From Crocinitomicaceae bacterium (GTDB taxonomy: Bacteria; Bacteroidota; Bacteroidia; Flavobacteriales_D; Crocinitomicaceae), in assembly GCA_016719925.1 (NCBI GenBank), contig JADJYC010000003.1, positions 310,001 to 374,000 on the forward strand: 64,000 nucleotides of DNA, written 5' to 3'. Every line of letters starts with the position of its first letter. The stretch's first letter is position 1. Positions 37,091 through 47,825 of the stretch are shown in pieces. A program made the position numbers and the translations under genes. The notes beneath the pieces are model-generated. The model searched no databases. It was given only the letters and a program-made list of their open reading frames with translations, and was not told the DNA's origin.

Positions 37091-38428
37091 ATGAATACAG
37101 GATCCCTTTTAAATTTCCTTAATTCTTTAGAAAGACAAGGATTTTTACCAGCTATTGCTAATAAAAAAATTCAGGATTTTCTGGACTACTCTACCCGCTC
37201 TGCCGGAAAACTATTTCTGGCCTATGTAGCTGTAATGGGAGCAATTTTTGTTTCTGCCGGTGTGTTTGCAATTATATCACACAACTGGGATGATCTGCCG
37301 CAACATGTCAGAGGTGTTTTAAGTTTTGTTCCTTCTTTGGCTGCATTATACGTTTATTATTTAGCGGTATTCAAACATGCACATTCTACTTCCTGGATTG
37401 AAGCATCCTCCATGTTTCTGATGCTGATGATTGGTGCCAGTATTGCGCTTATCAGTCAGACATATCAGATGGATGGTGATTTTGACAAGTTTATAATTGT
37501 CTGGCTCGTTCTTACTATTCCGCTTTTTTATATTGCGCGTGCTTCCGGTATTGCATTTTTTTACCTTTTGCTTTCATGTAAATTTTTAACGCCTGATTTT
37601 GATTTCGGATTTTTTGGACCGAGTGATTTTTCCCTCAATGAAAAATATTATCTCTTCTGGTTATTTCTTTTTGCTTATCTGCCTCACTTCTACTTCAGCC
37701 TGAATAAAAAATCAGATCATCAGGGATTCAGGGCAATTTATCTGGGATGGATTACTGCAATTGTTCTTGTGCTGGCATTGCCTTTTTCTGTAAAAGCCGG
37801 ATACCTCTGGTGGGGAATTGCAACCTACATGGGATTTTATTTGCTGGGTAAAAATATTACGCAAGTAATATCAGTTCATTAAGGAAGACCATTTCAAACC
37901 ATTACACTTTTTGGTCTTTTCTTTTTTCTGCTGAATCTTTCTTCTGATTTTTTCTACCGGATTATTTTCAGATATGAAGGAATGCGTCAGATGGATGGCT
38001 GGGATGGTGAACAGTTCTTCTTCTATTTTCTTGGAATTGCGCTCATGATTCTATTTACCGTGATTGCCGTCATGAAAAAAGAAAAAGGAATGGCTTTAAA
38101 CAGATGGGTGATATATACTCCGTTTCTTGTTGTTTTTCTTTACATAGTTTACTACCTGTATCAGGAGCACAGTTTTGACATGGAATGGTTCAGTTTTCTG
38201 GTACTGAATTTTTATATTCTCGGTTTTGGAATCAGCGCAATGATTCTGGGAAACAAGTCCAGAAATCTGCTTTATATGTTTTACGGTGCATTTGTAGTGG
38301 TTGATTTATTGTGGATGCGCTATTTTGATATGGATATTGCTTTCTGGCTGAAAGGACTCTTATTCATTGGTGTCGGATTTCTGTTTTTCCTCATTCACTA
38401 TTTATCGGTGGATGAATTTGAAAACTAA
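37091..38428 (+). CDS. DUF2157 membrane protein (interrupted by an in-frame stop)
   Basis: Polytopic membrane protein of about 445 residues. The N-terminal soluble part ('NFLNSLERQGFLPAIANKKI') and the first membrane block ('FLAYVAVMGAIFVSAGVFAI', followed by 'ISHNWDDLP') are characteristic of DUF2157. About a dozen hydrophobic segments follow. A TAA at 37880-37882 interrupts the gene, but the same frame continues on the other side as 'GRPFQTITLFGLFFFLL' and runs to 38428, so one base change (for instance CAA to TAA) or paired indels would explain it. The partner gene for a GDYXXLXY protein follows 12 nt later, the usual pairing. Confidence 0.78.
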
Positions 38429-38440
38429 AAACGGTTTACT

Positions 38441-38986
38441 ATGAAATCAAAAAAAATTATTTTTCTGATTTTCGGATTGGTAATTCTTGCTGTTCCGCTT
38501 TTTATCATTTTCAAATCAGAAGACATTCTTGAAAATGGTCACCGCCATAAATTGCGTTTGCAGGGAATGGATCCGTTTGATCCGTTCAGGGGAAAATTTC
38601 TCCGTTTGCGTTATGATAATGATGTTGTTGCTGATCCTGAACTGAAGGAAGGAGACAATGCATATGTTACGCTTGAACAGGATTCACTGGGATTTTCACG
38701 TTTCGCATTCGCGCATAAAAACAAACCAGATCATAATGATTATCTGATGGCAGAAATTGATTGGATATATGAGGGTTCAGCAACTATTAAAGTAGATAAT
38801 CTCACCAAATATTTTATTAATGAAGACAAAGCCAAAGCCGGTGAAGAAGTATTGCAGGACTGGGCACTGATTGAATCAGGCGAATTGTATGCTGCTATAC
38901 GAGTATTGGATGGTGAAGCGCGTCTGGAAGATATTTATGTGGGTGATACTCCATTTCTTGAATATCTTGCTCAGGATCCGAATTAA
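38441..38986 (+). CDS. GDYXXLXY-domain protein
   Basis: A 181-residue protein with a single N-terminal membrane anchor ('IIFLIFGLVILAVPLFIIF') and an extracytoplasmic domain carrying the sequence 'DPFDPFRGKFLRLRYDND', which is this family's GDYxxLxY-like signature with Gly-Lys-Phe in place of Gly-Asp-Tyr. It is paired with the DUF2157 membrane protein just upstream, as in many Bacteroidota and Proteobacteria. No activity is known. Confidence 0.82.
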   Translation: MKSKKIIFLIFGLVILAVPLFIIFKSEDILENGHRHKLRLQGMDPFDPFRGKFLRLRYDNDVVADPELKEGDNAYVTLEQDSLGFSRFAFAHKNKPDHNDYLMAEIDWIYEGSATIKVDNLTKYFINEDKAKAGEEVLQDWALIESGELYAAIRVLDGEARLEDIYVGDTPFLEYLAQDPN

Positions 38987-39001
38987 GGGGAACAGTCTTT
39001 C

Positions 39002-40835
39002 ATGAATTATACAGATCATTTTACCGCACTCAGAAACGCATTGATCAAAGAGCGCGATTTTGAAACCAAAGCTTATCAGACTTTAATTCAAAACAGATCA
39101 ATGAAGGAAAGGGTGGAAGAAGGTGTCACCTGGTATCCGGTTGATTATTCAGATTATCATTATTCCAGATTGAATGAACTGGTACTTGTCTTCAGAATAA
39201 ATGAAGATCAGAACGGAAAAATGTTTGGTACTTCTGGTAAATGCAGTATTTTTTCTTCCGTCAATAATGAAAAAACAGATGGAATTATTTTGCAGCAAAA
39301 AGACAATGTGGTTTCTGTTGTGATTGATGATGAAGAAATTCCGGAATGGCTGAAAGAAGGTAAAATAGGTATTGATGCAATTTGTGATACACGCACTTAT
39401 GACCTGCAGATTAAAGCCATGGAAGATCTGATGGAAACCAAACGCGGAATTGCAATTGACTTCTATTCAAAAAAAGCTGAAGGATATCCGCCGGATGATT
39501 TTCACGAAGATCAAGACCTCAACAACTCTCAGAATGCTGCCGTTAAAGAAATTTGTTCTACTGCACCAATCACTATTGTGCATGGGCCGCCGGGAACAGG
39601 CAAAACAAAAACTCTGGTAAGCGCAATCAGAAATTTATACCGTCAGGGAAAAAAATTCTTGTAGCTGCTCCTACAAATGCAGCCGCTGATCATATCACCT
39701 ATGAAATATCAAAAGCCGGCGTAGAAGTTTTGCGTTATGGAAATTCATTTAAAATCAGTCCGTATGTTTTTGATTTTACACTTCAGTCTCGTATTCAAAA
39801 ACACAGCGATTTGAAGGTGGTAGAAAGATTGACGAAAGACGCAGAGGCAATAAGGAAAAAAGCATTCCGGTTTGTACGTAATTTCGGACCTGAAGAACAG
39901 GCTGAGCGGAGGGAATTAAAAAATCAGCTGCGCGAAATAAGAAAAGATATCCGCACAATTGAAAAAAGAGTCAAGGCATATACATTAGAAAAATATCCGG
40001 TCATTACAGGCACATTAATTGGTTTGCAGCAGGAGGAAATCAGCCAGCATCAGTTTGAAATTATGATGGTAGATGAAGCCGGACAAGCATTGGAGCCGGC
40101 AATCTGGTCACTCTGCCGTACCGCTAAAAAACTTGTAATGGCGGGTGATCCGTTTCAATTATCGCCGGTTCTTTTTTCTGATCACGCACAAAAATCAGCC
40201 TTGTCTGTTTCTCTCATTGAAACCGGTATGAAATTAAATCAGCCTTGTTTTCTGTTGAATACGCAATACCGGATGAAGGAGCTCATCATGCAGTTTTCAA
40301 ATTCAAAATTTTATCAGAATAAATTAGTCTCTGGTGATCAGGTCAAAAATCAGATACTGAAAAGTGAAATTCATTTGCCGGTGGAATTTATTGATACCGC
40401 AGGTTGTGGTTATGAAGAGAAACGCGATGAAAACGGCGGAATCAGTAATCCGGATGAAGCAGATCTTCTGGTAAAAGATTCCATGAACTGAAAAAAAATA
40501 ATCTGAGTACCGGAATAATTTCACCTTACCGGGCCCAGGTCAATTTATTAAAATCAAAAATAGAAGATCAGCAAACCACCATTGAAACAGTAGATAGTTT
40601 TCAGGGACAGGAACGTGATATCATCCTTATCAGCCTGGTTAGATCCAATTCAGAAAATGAAATTGGCTTTTTAAAAGATTACCGCCGGATGAATGTTGCC
40701 ATGACGCGTGCCCGGTTCAAACTGATAATAATAGGTGATTCTTCTACCATGGGTTCTGATCCTTTTTATTCAGATTTATTGGAATACGCTGAGAAAAATG
40801 GATCATACAGGTCTGGTTATGAATATTTTGAATGA
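39002..40835 (+). CDS. Superfamily I DNA/RNA helicase, IGHMBP2/Dna2-like (frameshifted twice)
   Basis: ATP-dependent helicase of the UPF1/IGHMBP2 type. The Walker A motif 'VHGPPGTGKTKTLV' lies at residues 193-206 of the first segment. Motif Ia is 'LVAAPTNAAADHI', motif II (Walker B) 'MMVDEAGQALEPA', motif III 'LVMAGDPFQLSPV', motif IV/V 'TVDSFQGQERDIILISLVRS' and motif VI 'MNVAMTRARFKLIIIGD'. The order and spacing are complete. The frame breaks in an A-run at 39649-39655 (seven A residues, eight expected) and at 40473-40476 (one A missing), giving stops at 39664 and 40491; reading across both gives about 611 residues and a normal end at 40835. Confidence 0.93.
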
Positions 40836-40892
40836 GTTTTCAAATTATTAAGAGCCTGTCAGAGGTTTCATAAAAACCATTAATTTTATCCC

Positions 40893-42311
40893 ATGCAAAA
40901 GTTCAAGAAATACGCCGTAGTGTTATTGATGCTGACTTTTTTTCCGCTGGTGGCATTTATAGCAACACATTTTGTTCTGGAATCAGATAAAACAATTTAC
41001 GATTACATCCCGCAGGAGAGTGACATTGTCATTGAAATCAATACCAGAAATTTCATTCGTGAAATTATGTATCAGCGTATTTACAATGAAAATTATTTCC
41101 ATGAAAAAATAGTTCGTGAAGAACATGCAGAACCAATTGAAGACATTGGTCTGGATATTTTTTCTTCTATTGTCATTTTCAGGGAGCAATGGGCTGAGAG
41201 CAATATGTGGATGGTGCTTGCGGGATATACGGATGAAACTCTTTTCAAAAATTTTCTGGAAGAACAGATTCCCGGAACGCATGCCTGCTTTGGAGATGAT
41301 TTTGTATTGGTACAGCTAACTCCTTTTTCAGATCAGGCAGTGATGGATGACCACATGAAAAAAATTATGAGCGGTGAAGTAAAATCATTCAGACACCGTG
41401 TAAATCTTTGTGAAGTATTTGACCGGAACAAAGAGATTAATTGTTACATCACACCGCAAAACACCAATGAAAAAAATCAATTACTGGACGGAGTTGTCAG
41501 TCTTGATTTTTTAAATGATCAGATTAAAATTTCAGGAGAATTCACACCTGTTTCAGGATTTGCAGAAAATACACCAGTGGCCTATAGATTAAATTCAGAA
41601 GCGCCATTCAGTTTGAGAAGTTCTTTAAATATTTTAAACAGCGTACATTGGTTTAACATGGATCACATCAAAGGATTACCGGAGTATTCACAAATGGCAC
41701 TGGATTATCATGGTGTGCATTTATTTATGGTGCATGAAGATCTTGGGTATACAATTCCTTTTAAACAATATCCGGACATGCTGGCGCATTTTGAAATTGA
41801 AAATTACAATGACTGGAATACCTTCTTTAATAAAATGAGAACAGACGGAACGTTTAAAGCCGATACTGTCTCACATATTCTCAGCACAAATCTGGGAACC
41901 TATTTTAATTACACATTTAATGAACAGATTTTCGAACTTACCCGAAAAGAAGTGAATCTTGAACCAAATGATGATAAAACACTCTATTTTGCTTTTCACA
42001 TGAACGTGATCGAAATCCTTGACAATATCAAACTTGGTATTGATCAGGAAAATCCGCCTTCAGAAAATCAGCAGCGGTTTGGATTAGGTATTGTGGAAGG
42101 TCAGATTGAAGAAGTGAAAGTGATGGCCAATGTTGAAGATATTGAATTTGAACTTCGTTTACAGGATGAAACCAACATGGTGGCTGACGGCGGAATCTTT
42201 ATGAAAAACAAAGACGGTCATTCCATGATTGAAAGTATGTCTTTTGGAACCGCTGCAGTATTATTTATTGCTGAATTTATCGCAAATCCTGTTGAAGAGA
42301 CAGAATTCTGA
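40893..42311 (+). CDS. Membrane-anchored protein of unknown function
   Basis: A 472-residue protein with one N-terminal membrane anchor ('YAVVLLMLTFFPLVAFIATH') and a large extracytoplasmic part. It contains 'YDYIPQESDIVIEINTRNFI', which resembles the start of DUF3352-like proteins in which a repeated domain measures as alpha/beta modules, and 'MWMVLAGYTDETLFKNFLEE'. No catalytic motif is recognisable. The C-terminus is again hydrophobic ('FGTAAVLFIAEFIANP'). No family is named with confidence. Confidence 0.6.
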   Translation: MQKFKKYAVVLLMLTFFPLVAFIATHFVLESDKTIYDYIPQESDIVIEINTRNFIREIMYQRIYNENYFHEKIVREEHAEPIEDIGLDIFSSIVIFREQWAESNMWMVLAGYTDETLFKNFLEEQIPGTHACFGDDFVLVQLTPFSDQAVMDDHMKKIMSGEVKSFRHRVNLCEVFDRNKEINCYITPQNTNEKNQLLDGVVSLDFLNDQIKISGEFTPVSGFAENTPVAYRLNSEAPFSLRSSLNILNSVHWFNMDHIKGLPEYSQMALDYHGVHLFMVHEDLGYTIPFKQYPDMLAHFEIENYNDWNTFFNKMRTDGTFKADTVSHILSTNLGTYFNYTFNEQIFELTRKEVNLEPNDDKTLYFAFHMNVIEILDNIKLGIDQENPPSENQQRFGLGIVEGQIEEVKVMANVEDIEFELRLQDETNMVADGGIFMKNKDGHSMIESMSFGTAAVLFIAEFIANPVEETEF

Positions 42312-43074
42312 TTAACGGTTAATTTCTTTAGCGAGTTGCTGAAAATAAGTATTCATCAGCATCATGCGCGAACCATACCAGCTGAACATTTCTCCGTCTG
42401 CAAAAATAATCTGCGCATCTGAAGTTTTTCGAAGTGTACGCTTATGTTCGTCTTTAAAAGGAAATGGTTCAGAACTTAAAATAATCAGTTCTGGTTTGAG
42501 TTCTGAAATTGTTTCTGCAGACAATTCAATGTATCTCAAATTTTCATCTTCCAGCACATTTCTGAGTCCAAGTTTTTTTAATATATCTCCGATAAAAGTT
42601 TTGTTACCGGCAGCCATAAAGGGATCAGCCCATATAAGATAAAGGACTTTTTTATTCAGCTTTGGAAATTGGACGACAGATTTCTGAATGTCATTAATCA
42701 GGTTCTTTGCCACTGGCTGAGAATTTGTCAATGTTCCAATATCATCAATCATTTTATACGCATCTTCCGCATTAAAAATATCACTCATATAGACAGGATA
42801 TTTTTCTTTGAGCTTCAGAATATCCTGCAGTGAATTTTCTTCTTTATTTCCAATGATCAGATCAGGTTTAATTTTTTCAATGATTTCAAAATTGACATTC
42901 TTTGTACCTCCCGCTCTGGTTTTATTTTTTATACCATTCATCCGGATGAATGCAAAATTTCGTTATTCCCGCAACTTTTTTATCCAGACCAAATGAAAAC
43001 AACAATTCAGTTTGAGAAGGTACCAAAGAAACAATCCGCTCCGGAAATTTTTCCAGGCGGATTGTAAAATTCAT
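42312..43074 (-). CDS. BtuF-like metal-chelate (cobalamin/siderophore) binding protein (frameshifted)
   Basis: Helical-backbone metal-receptor family, which binds vitamin B12 or ferric siderophores for an ABC importer. The reconstructed protein starts at 43074 with 'MNFTIRLEKFPERIVSLVPS' and 'QTELLFSFGLDKKV', then 'ITKFCIHPDEWY', 'VNFEIIEKIKPDLIIGNKEE' and 'FMAAGNKTFIGDILKKLGL'. The two parts are in different frames; removing one base in the T6 run at 42925-42930 joins 'DEWYKNKTRAGGTKNVNF', which is normal. No signal peptide is seen, as in many Bacteroidota members, and the permease and ATPase genes are not nearby. Confidence 0.82.
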
Positions 43075-43096
43075 CTGATCTTTTAATTTCAATCAT

Positions 43097-44458
43097 CTAT
43101 GCATACGCATTGATCAAATCATGACGCGTAACAATGTGATGTTTTCCATCACCCAGTTCTACCAGTACGGCAGGAACCTGTTTATTTATTTTTTTAGAAA
43201 TTTCATCCAGCGTTGCTTTTGCATTTACAACCGGTAATGCAGGTAACATTACTTTGCTTATTGGTGTATTGATCAAATCACTGTTTTCAATAATCTGCTG
43301 GTAAAGTGTTGTATCATCCACTACTCCTACAAACTGATTATCTTTTGTAACCGGTATTTGAGAGATATTGAATTTTTTCATTTTTGCAACGGCGTGTGAA
43401 ACTAATTCTTCTGTTCCGCAAGTCATTAATTCTTTGCTGTGATGTTTTGCAACAATGTCTGAAGCCGTTTTTAATCCTTCATCTAAAAATCCACGTTCAC
43501 GCATCCAGTCATCATTAAACATTTTACCTACATAACGGCTTCCGTGATCATGAAATAAAACCACCACAACATCTCCTTCTTTGAATTTATCTTTCAGTTG
43601 CAGTAATCCTGCAAGTGCAGCACCTGCAGAGTTTCCAACAAAAATACCTTCTTCACGGGCAAGTCTTCGAGTCATTACGGCTGCGTCTTTGTCCGTCACT
43701 TTTTCAAACATATCTATCACATCAAAATTCACATTTTTAGGAAGTATATCTTCACCAATTCCTTCAGTGATATATGGATAAATTTCGTTCTCATCAAAAA
43801 TTCCGGTCTCTTTGTATTTTTTGAAAACAGAACCGTACGTATCAATTCCGTAACATTTAATATTTGGATTTTTTTCTTTCAGAAATTTTCCAATTCCGGA
43901 AATAGTTCCTCCTGTTCCAACACCTACCAGAAAGTGAGTAATTTTTCCGTCTGTCTGATCCCAGATTTCAGGACCGGTTTGCTCATAATGTGCTTTGGTA
44001 TTGGAAAGATTATCATATTGGTTAACGTACCATGAATTAGGCGTTTCTTTTGCCAGTCTTCGTGCCACTGAATAATATGAACGTGGATCTTCCGGCGCAA
44101 CAGCTGTCGGACAAACAACCACCTCCGCTCCAACTGCGCGAAGGATATCCATTTTTTCTTTACTCTGTTTATCATTCAAAACACAGATCAGTTTATATCC
44201 CTTGATAATGCATGCAAGCGCAAGTCCCATTCCGGTATTTCCCGAGGTACCTTCAATGATCGTTCCTCCGGGTTTAATTAATCCGGCTTTTTCAGCGTCT
44301 TCAACCATAGTGAGGGCCATGCGGTCTTTTACCGAATTACCGGGATTGGTAGTTTCAACTTTTGCAAGAACAGTTGCCTTAATGTCTTTGGTGATTTTGT
44401 TTAGTCGAATCAACGGTGTATTTCCGATTGTTTCAAGAACGTTATTATAAACTTTCAT
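43097..44458 (-). CDS. Cystathionine beta-synthase with C-terminal CBS pair
   Basis: PLP-dependent beta-replacement enzyme that condenses serine (or O-acetylserine) with homocysteine, or makes cysteine. The start at 44458 (MKVYNNVLETIGNTPLI) is the family's usual N-terminus; an in-frame ATG at 44479 would add only seven residues. Lys44 in 'NSVKDRMAL' is the Schiff-base residue, 'EGTSGNTGMGLAL' binds the substrate carboxylate, and 'GVGTGGTISGIGKFL' is the phosphate loop. Residues about 340-453 form two CBS motifs ('LMTCGTEELVSHAVAKMKKF', 'ISKVMLPALPVVNAKATLDE'), typical regulatory modules. No haem-binding N-terminal extension is present. Confidence 0.93.
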   Translation of the reverse strand: MKVYNNVLETIGNTPLIRLNKITKDIKATVLAKVETTNPGNSVKDRMALTMVEDAEKAGLIKPGGTIIEGTSGNTGMGLALACIIKGYKLICVLNDKQSKEKMDILRAVGAEVVVCPTAVAPEDPRSYYSVARRLAKETPNSWYVNQYDNLSNTKAHYEQTGPEIWDQTDGKITHFLVGVGTGGTISGIGKFLKEKNPNIKCYGIDTYGSVFKKYKETGIFDENEIYPYITEGIGEDILPKNVNFDVIDMFEKVTDKDAAVMTRRLAREEGIFVGNSAGAALAGLLQLKDKFKEGDVVVVLFHDHGSRYVGKMFNDDWMRERGFLDEGLKTASDIVAKHHSKELMTCGTEELVSHAVAKMKKFNISQIPVTKDNQFVGVVDDTTLYQQIIENSDLINTPISKVMLPALPVVNAKATLDEISKKINKQVPAVLVELGDGKHHIVTRHDLINAYA

Positions 44459-44518
44459 GTAATTGATTTGAAGTTTCAAATTTAAGCAATCTGCCAGAGC
44501 AGGATGATTTTGTTCAAA

Positions 44519-44553
44519 AAAAAGAGGCCCTTCCGATGGAAGAGCCTCTTTAT
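44519..44553 (-). terminator. Intrinsic terminator downstream of the porin-like gene
   Basis: AAAGAGGC (44521-44528) pairs with GCCTCTTT (44544-44551), with an internal TTCC/GGAA extension. On the minus strand it is followed by T-rich sequence and lies 20 nt beyond the stop codon at 44572. Confidence 0.8.
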
Positions 44554-44571
44554 TATTCTTTTTCTAACCTA

Positions 44572-45453
44572 CTAGAAGTAGAACATCATGTACAATGAAC
44601 CACCGAAGTTATCAGTGTCAATTGACAATCCGCTGCTGCTTGAAGTTTTAGTTTCATACCAGATTGTTTCTCCAGTTGGATTGGCAGCAGTAGCTGACCA
44701 ATATTCCATTCTTGAAGTTGATTCACCAGTTTTACCATACGTTGCTCCCCATCCGAACTCAGTTCCGATGCAGATTTTTGGCAATACATAGTACTCAACA
44801 CCAATGAATCCTCTTAATCCGATACCGTTGTATGCTCCACCATTTTGTGAAACCATACGTGTACCAAGAGCACCTTCACCAGCTACTGAACCCCAAGGAT
44901 TCCAAGATGTAGCAGTTGGACCTTGATTTCCAATTCCAAAAGCATTACCGTAAGAAAAATCTGTATTTACTCCGCTTGAGTGCATGAACATTAATTCACC
45001 ACCGTAAATTCCGCGAAGACGATTTTTTCCTCTTCTGAACTCATAACCAGCTCCAATATTGATATCTGTAGAGCGAGATACATATGTATCCATAACCAAT
45101 GAATCAGGATTTCCTGCACGGTCATTGAACACATAATTGTTGTAAGTCCAGTTATACTGACCGATTCTCAATTGCGCACGAACTGCATTGTCATCAGAAA
45201 GCATATATTTTCCAAACAAAGTATTACCAGCCCAGTAGTTAACGAATTTGTTACCTCCCATGAAAGTATTACTTGTGTTTCCGTTGAAAGCATTTCCGAT
45301 ATAGTTAATTACCGGAAGCGCATTCATACCGACACCCCATTCACCTGAAACGGGCATCATGTCTACTCCGTTCTTGTTTTGAATCTGCTCATTTTGTGCA
45401 AATGAAGCAGCTGAAAAAACAAGAGCTAGTGACACTCCTAATATTCTTTTCAT
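44572..45453 (-). CDS. Outer-membrane beta-barrel protein
   Basis: A 293-residue protein with signal peptide ('LALVFSAASFAQ') and a long series of amphipathic strands rich in Gly, Asn and aromatic residues ('YMLSDDNAVRAQLRIGQYNW', 'NIGAGYEFRRGKNRLRGIYG', 'GIGLRGFIGVEYYVLPKI'), ending with a C-terminal Phe ('GGSLYMMFYF'), a common signal for barrel insertion. The likely role is an outer-membrane porin or structural barrel. No ligand is suggested. It follows the lipoprotein gene at 45486 by 32 nt. Confidence 0.75.
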   Translation of the reverse strand: MKRILGVSLALVFSAASFAQNEQIQNKNGVDMMPVSGEWGVGMNALPVINYIGNAFNGNTSNTFMGGNKFVNYWAGNTLFGKYMLSDDNAVRAQLRIGQYNWTYNNYVFNDRAGNPDSLVMDTYVSRSTDINIGAGYEFRRGKNRLRGIYGGELMFMHSSGVNTDFSYGNAFGIGNQGPTATSWNPWGSVAGEGALGTRMVSQNGGAYNGIGLRGFIGVEYYVLPKICIGTEFGWGATYGKTGESTSRMEYWSATAANPTGETIWYETKTSSSSGLSIDTDNFGGSLYMMFYF

Positions 45454-45485
45454 ATATTTTATTTAATGATTAGGTAAGACAATTC

Positions 45486-45971
45486 TTAGTCGTTATAAGT
45501 GTAATCGTTGATAGTAACTGAACCATCCCAAACAGTAACCCAATAAGTACTTCCCATGTAGAAAGTAGTTGTTTGATTGTTACCACCTGACAACTGACTG
45601 TCTGTATAATCATTAAATCTCAATTCAAAATCTACTGATTCGTTATAGCAAGGTACTGTAATAGAATAAGCACCGTTTGTTCCGATTGTAGTAGTGTATT
45701 TCATTTCTGGATAATCATATCCTCCATCTGGTGTAGGATCTAAATAATATCCATCAACCACTGCAGTAACAGTCACACCTGATTTTGCATACTCCGGGTT
45801 GAATTGATACCAACCAAAATCATCTGTATCATTGTCTTCGTTTGTGTTAGCCCAAAGAGTTCCTTGGATTGTAGCAGAACCTGGTTCAGCCGGAGCAACT
45901 GGTTCTTCTTTTTTACAACTTACAAATGCAATTGCACTGATAGCAAGTGCAGCAAAAATTTTTCTTTTCAT
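45486..45971 (-). CDS. Lipoprotein with Ig-like/transthyretin-like fold
   Basis: A 161-residue lipoprotein ('AISAIAFVSC'). The mature part has the beta-sandwich pattern of carboxypeptidase-regulatory/transthyretin-like domains: 'GSATIQGTLWANTNEDND', 'VTVTAVVDGYYLD' and 'IGTNGAYSITVPC'. These are often structural or carbohydrate-binding modules on the cell surface. It is just upstream of the beta-barrel gene in the same orientation. Confidence 0.6.
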   Translation of the reverse strand: MKRKIFAALAISAIAFVSCKKEEPVAPAEPGSATIQGTLWANTNEDNDTDDFGWYQFNPEYAKSGVTVTAVVDGYYLDPTPDGGYDYPEMKYTTTIGTNGAYSITVPCYNESVDFELRFNDYTDSQLSGGNNQTTTFYMGSTYWVTVWDGSVTINDYTYND

Positions 45972-46116
45972 AACAAAATTTTAAGTTAATACGAGGCCAA
46001 ATATACGACTAAATGATATAAAGTCAAGACCAATATGCATGATTTATCCTACCAAGGCTGTTGATAAGAATCAGGATTTTTTTCAAACCCTTTTCGGCAG
46101 GGCGATTCAGAACTGA

Positions 46117-47802
46117 TTAATTGACCAGTTTTTTAAATCTAACACGTTTAGGCTCGGTATCACCCAAACGCTTTTTACGGTTTTCTTCATACTCTGAATA
46201 AGATCCTTCAAACCAATAAACTGAAGAGTTGTTTTCAAATGCAAGAATATGCGTACAAATTCTGTCCAGAAACCAACGGTCGTGGGAGATTATAACAGCA
46301 CATCCGGCAAAATTTTCTATTCCTTCTTCCAGCGCGCGAATTGTATTTACATCAAGATCATTTGTCGGCTCATCTAATAATAGAACGTTAGCTTCCGTTT
46401 TCAGTGTCATTGCCAGATGCAAACGGTTTCGTTCACCACCGGAAAGAACTCCGATTTTTTTATTTTGATCCGGCCCGTTGAAATTAAATCTGCTCAGATA
46501 AGCTCTGGATAATATTTTCTGTTTGCCGATTTCTATGTATTCTGTTCCGCCGGTCACTACTTCAAAAATGGTTTTTTCAGGATCCATCGATTTATGATCC
46601 TGATCCACATATCCGATTTGAACCGTATCTCCTACCTTGAACTCACCCTTATCAGGCATCAGTTCTTTCATAATCATTTTGAAAATGGTGGTTTTACCGG
46701 CGCCGTTCGGACCAATAATTCCTACAATTCCATTTGGAGGTAATACAAAATTCAAATCTTCATACAATACTTTATGCTCAAACGCTTTTGCTACATGAAC
46801 CGCTTCAATGACATTGGTTCCTAAACGCGGTCCGTTTGGAATAGGTAATTCCAGTTTTTCTTCTTTTGCTTTTCCTTCTTCTGCCAGCAATTTGTCATAG
46901 TTATTCAAACGTGCTTTATTTTTAGTCATCCGGCCTGCCGGTGTCAATTGCACCCATGCCAACTCACGTTCAAGCACTTTTCTTCTTTTGCTTTCAGCTT
47001 TTTCTTCCTGCGCAAGTCGTTTAGTTTTCTGATCCAGCCACGATGAATAATTTCCTTTCCACGGAATTCCTTCTCCTCTGTCTAATTCAAGAATCCATCC
47101 GGCAACATTATCTAAGAAATAACGGTCGTGCGTGATGGCAATGACTGTACCGGGATAATGTTGTAAAAAGTTTTCAAGCCAGTCAACTGATTCTGCATCC
47201 AAATGGTTTGTCGGCTCATCCAATAATAAGATATCCGGATTTTTCAATAATAATCTGCACAAGGCAACACGTCTTTTTTCTCCGCCGGAAAGTGTTTTAA
47301 CCAATTGCTCTTCCGGTGGACAGCGCAATGCATCCATGGCTCTTTCTAATTTTGTATCGAGATTCCATGCGTCCACCTGATCAATCCGCTCTTGCACTTT
47401 TGCCTGACGCTCAATCAGCTTTTCCATTTTATCCGGATCATTCAAAATGGCTTCATCCATGAATGAATTGTTGATGTCTTCAAATTCTTTTAAAAGATCT
47501 ACCGTTTCCTGCGCTCCCTCCTGAACAATTTCTTTTACAGTTTTATTGAGATCAATTTCAGGTTCCTGAGCCAGATATCCGATGCTGTAATCCTGATTAA
47601 ACACCACATCTCCCTGATAGGATTTATCGAGACCGGCAATAATTTTCAGAACAGTTTATTTACCAGAACCGTTTGGTCCGATAATACCAATTTTAGCGCC
47701 ATAAAAAAATGACAGATAAATGTCTTTTATAATTGGTTTTCCGGCGGGAGTAATTTTGGAAACCCCAACCATCGAGAAGATAATTTTTTTGTCGTCTGAC
47801 AT
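46117..47802 (-). CDS. ettA: Energy-dependent translational throttle ABC-F protein, with an in-frame stop in the first Walker A
   Basis: Cytosolic ABC-F ATPase that binds the ribosomal E site and gates elongation according to the ADP/ATP ratio. It starts at 47802 ('MSDDKKIIFSMVGVSKITP'). The first domain has 'IGIIGPNGSGK' followed directly by TAA at 47656-47658, where family members have Ser ('GKST'). The same frame continues 'TVLKIIAGLDKSYQGDVVF' without shift. The rest is intact: 'LSGGEKRRVALCRLLL', 'LLLDEPTNHLD', the linker, the second Walker A 'IGPNGAGKTTIF', and 'LSGGERNRLHLAM'. Total 561 codons, the usual size. A TCA to TAA change, real or an error, is the simplest explanation; the next start inside the gene (47607) would lack the first nucleotide site. 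Confidence 0.9.
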
Positions 47803-47825
47803 AAATTAATTTACTGTTTGCTTAA

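Noticed and set aside
39002..40835. Programmed frameshifting in the helicase
   Set aside because: Two independent breaks in A-runs, with similar breaks in unrelated genes in the window, fit sequencing error better than a slippery-site mechanism.
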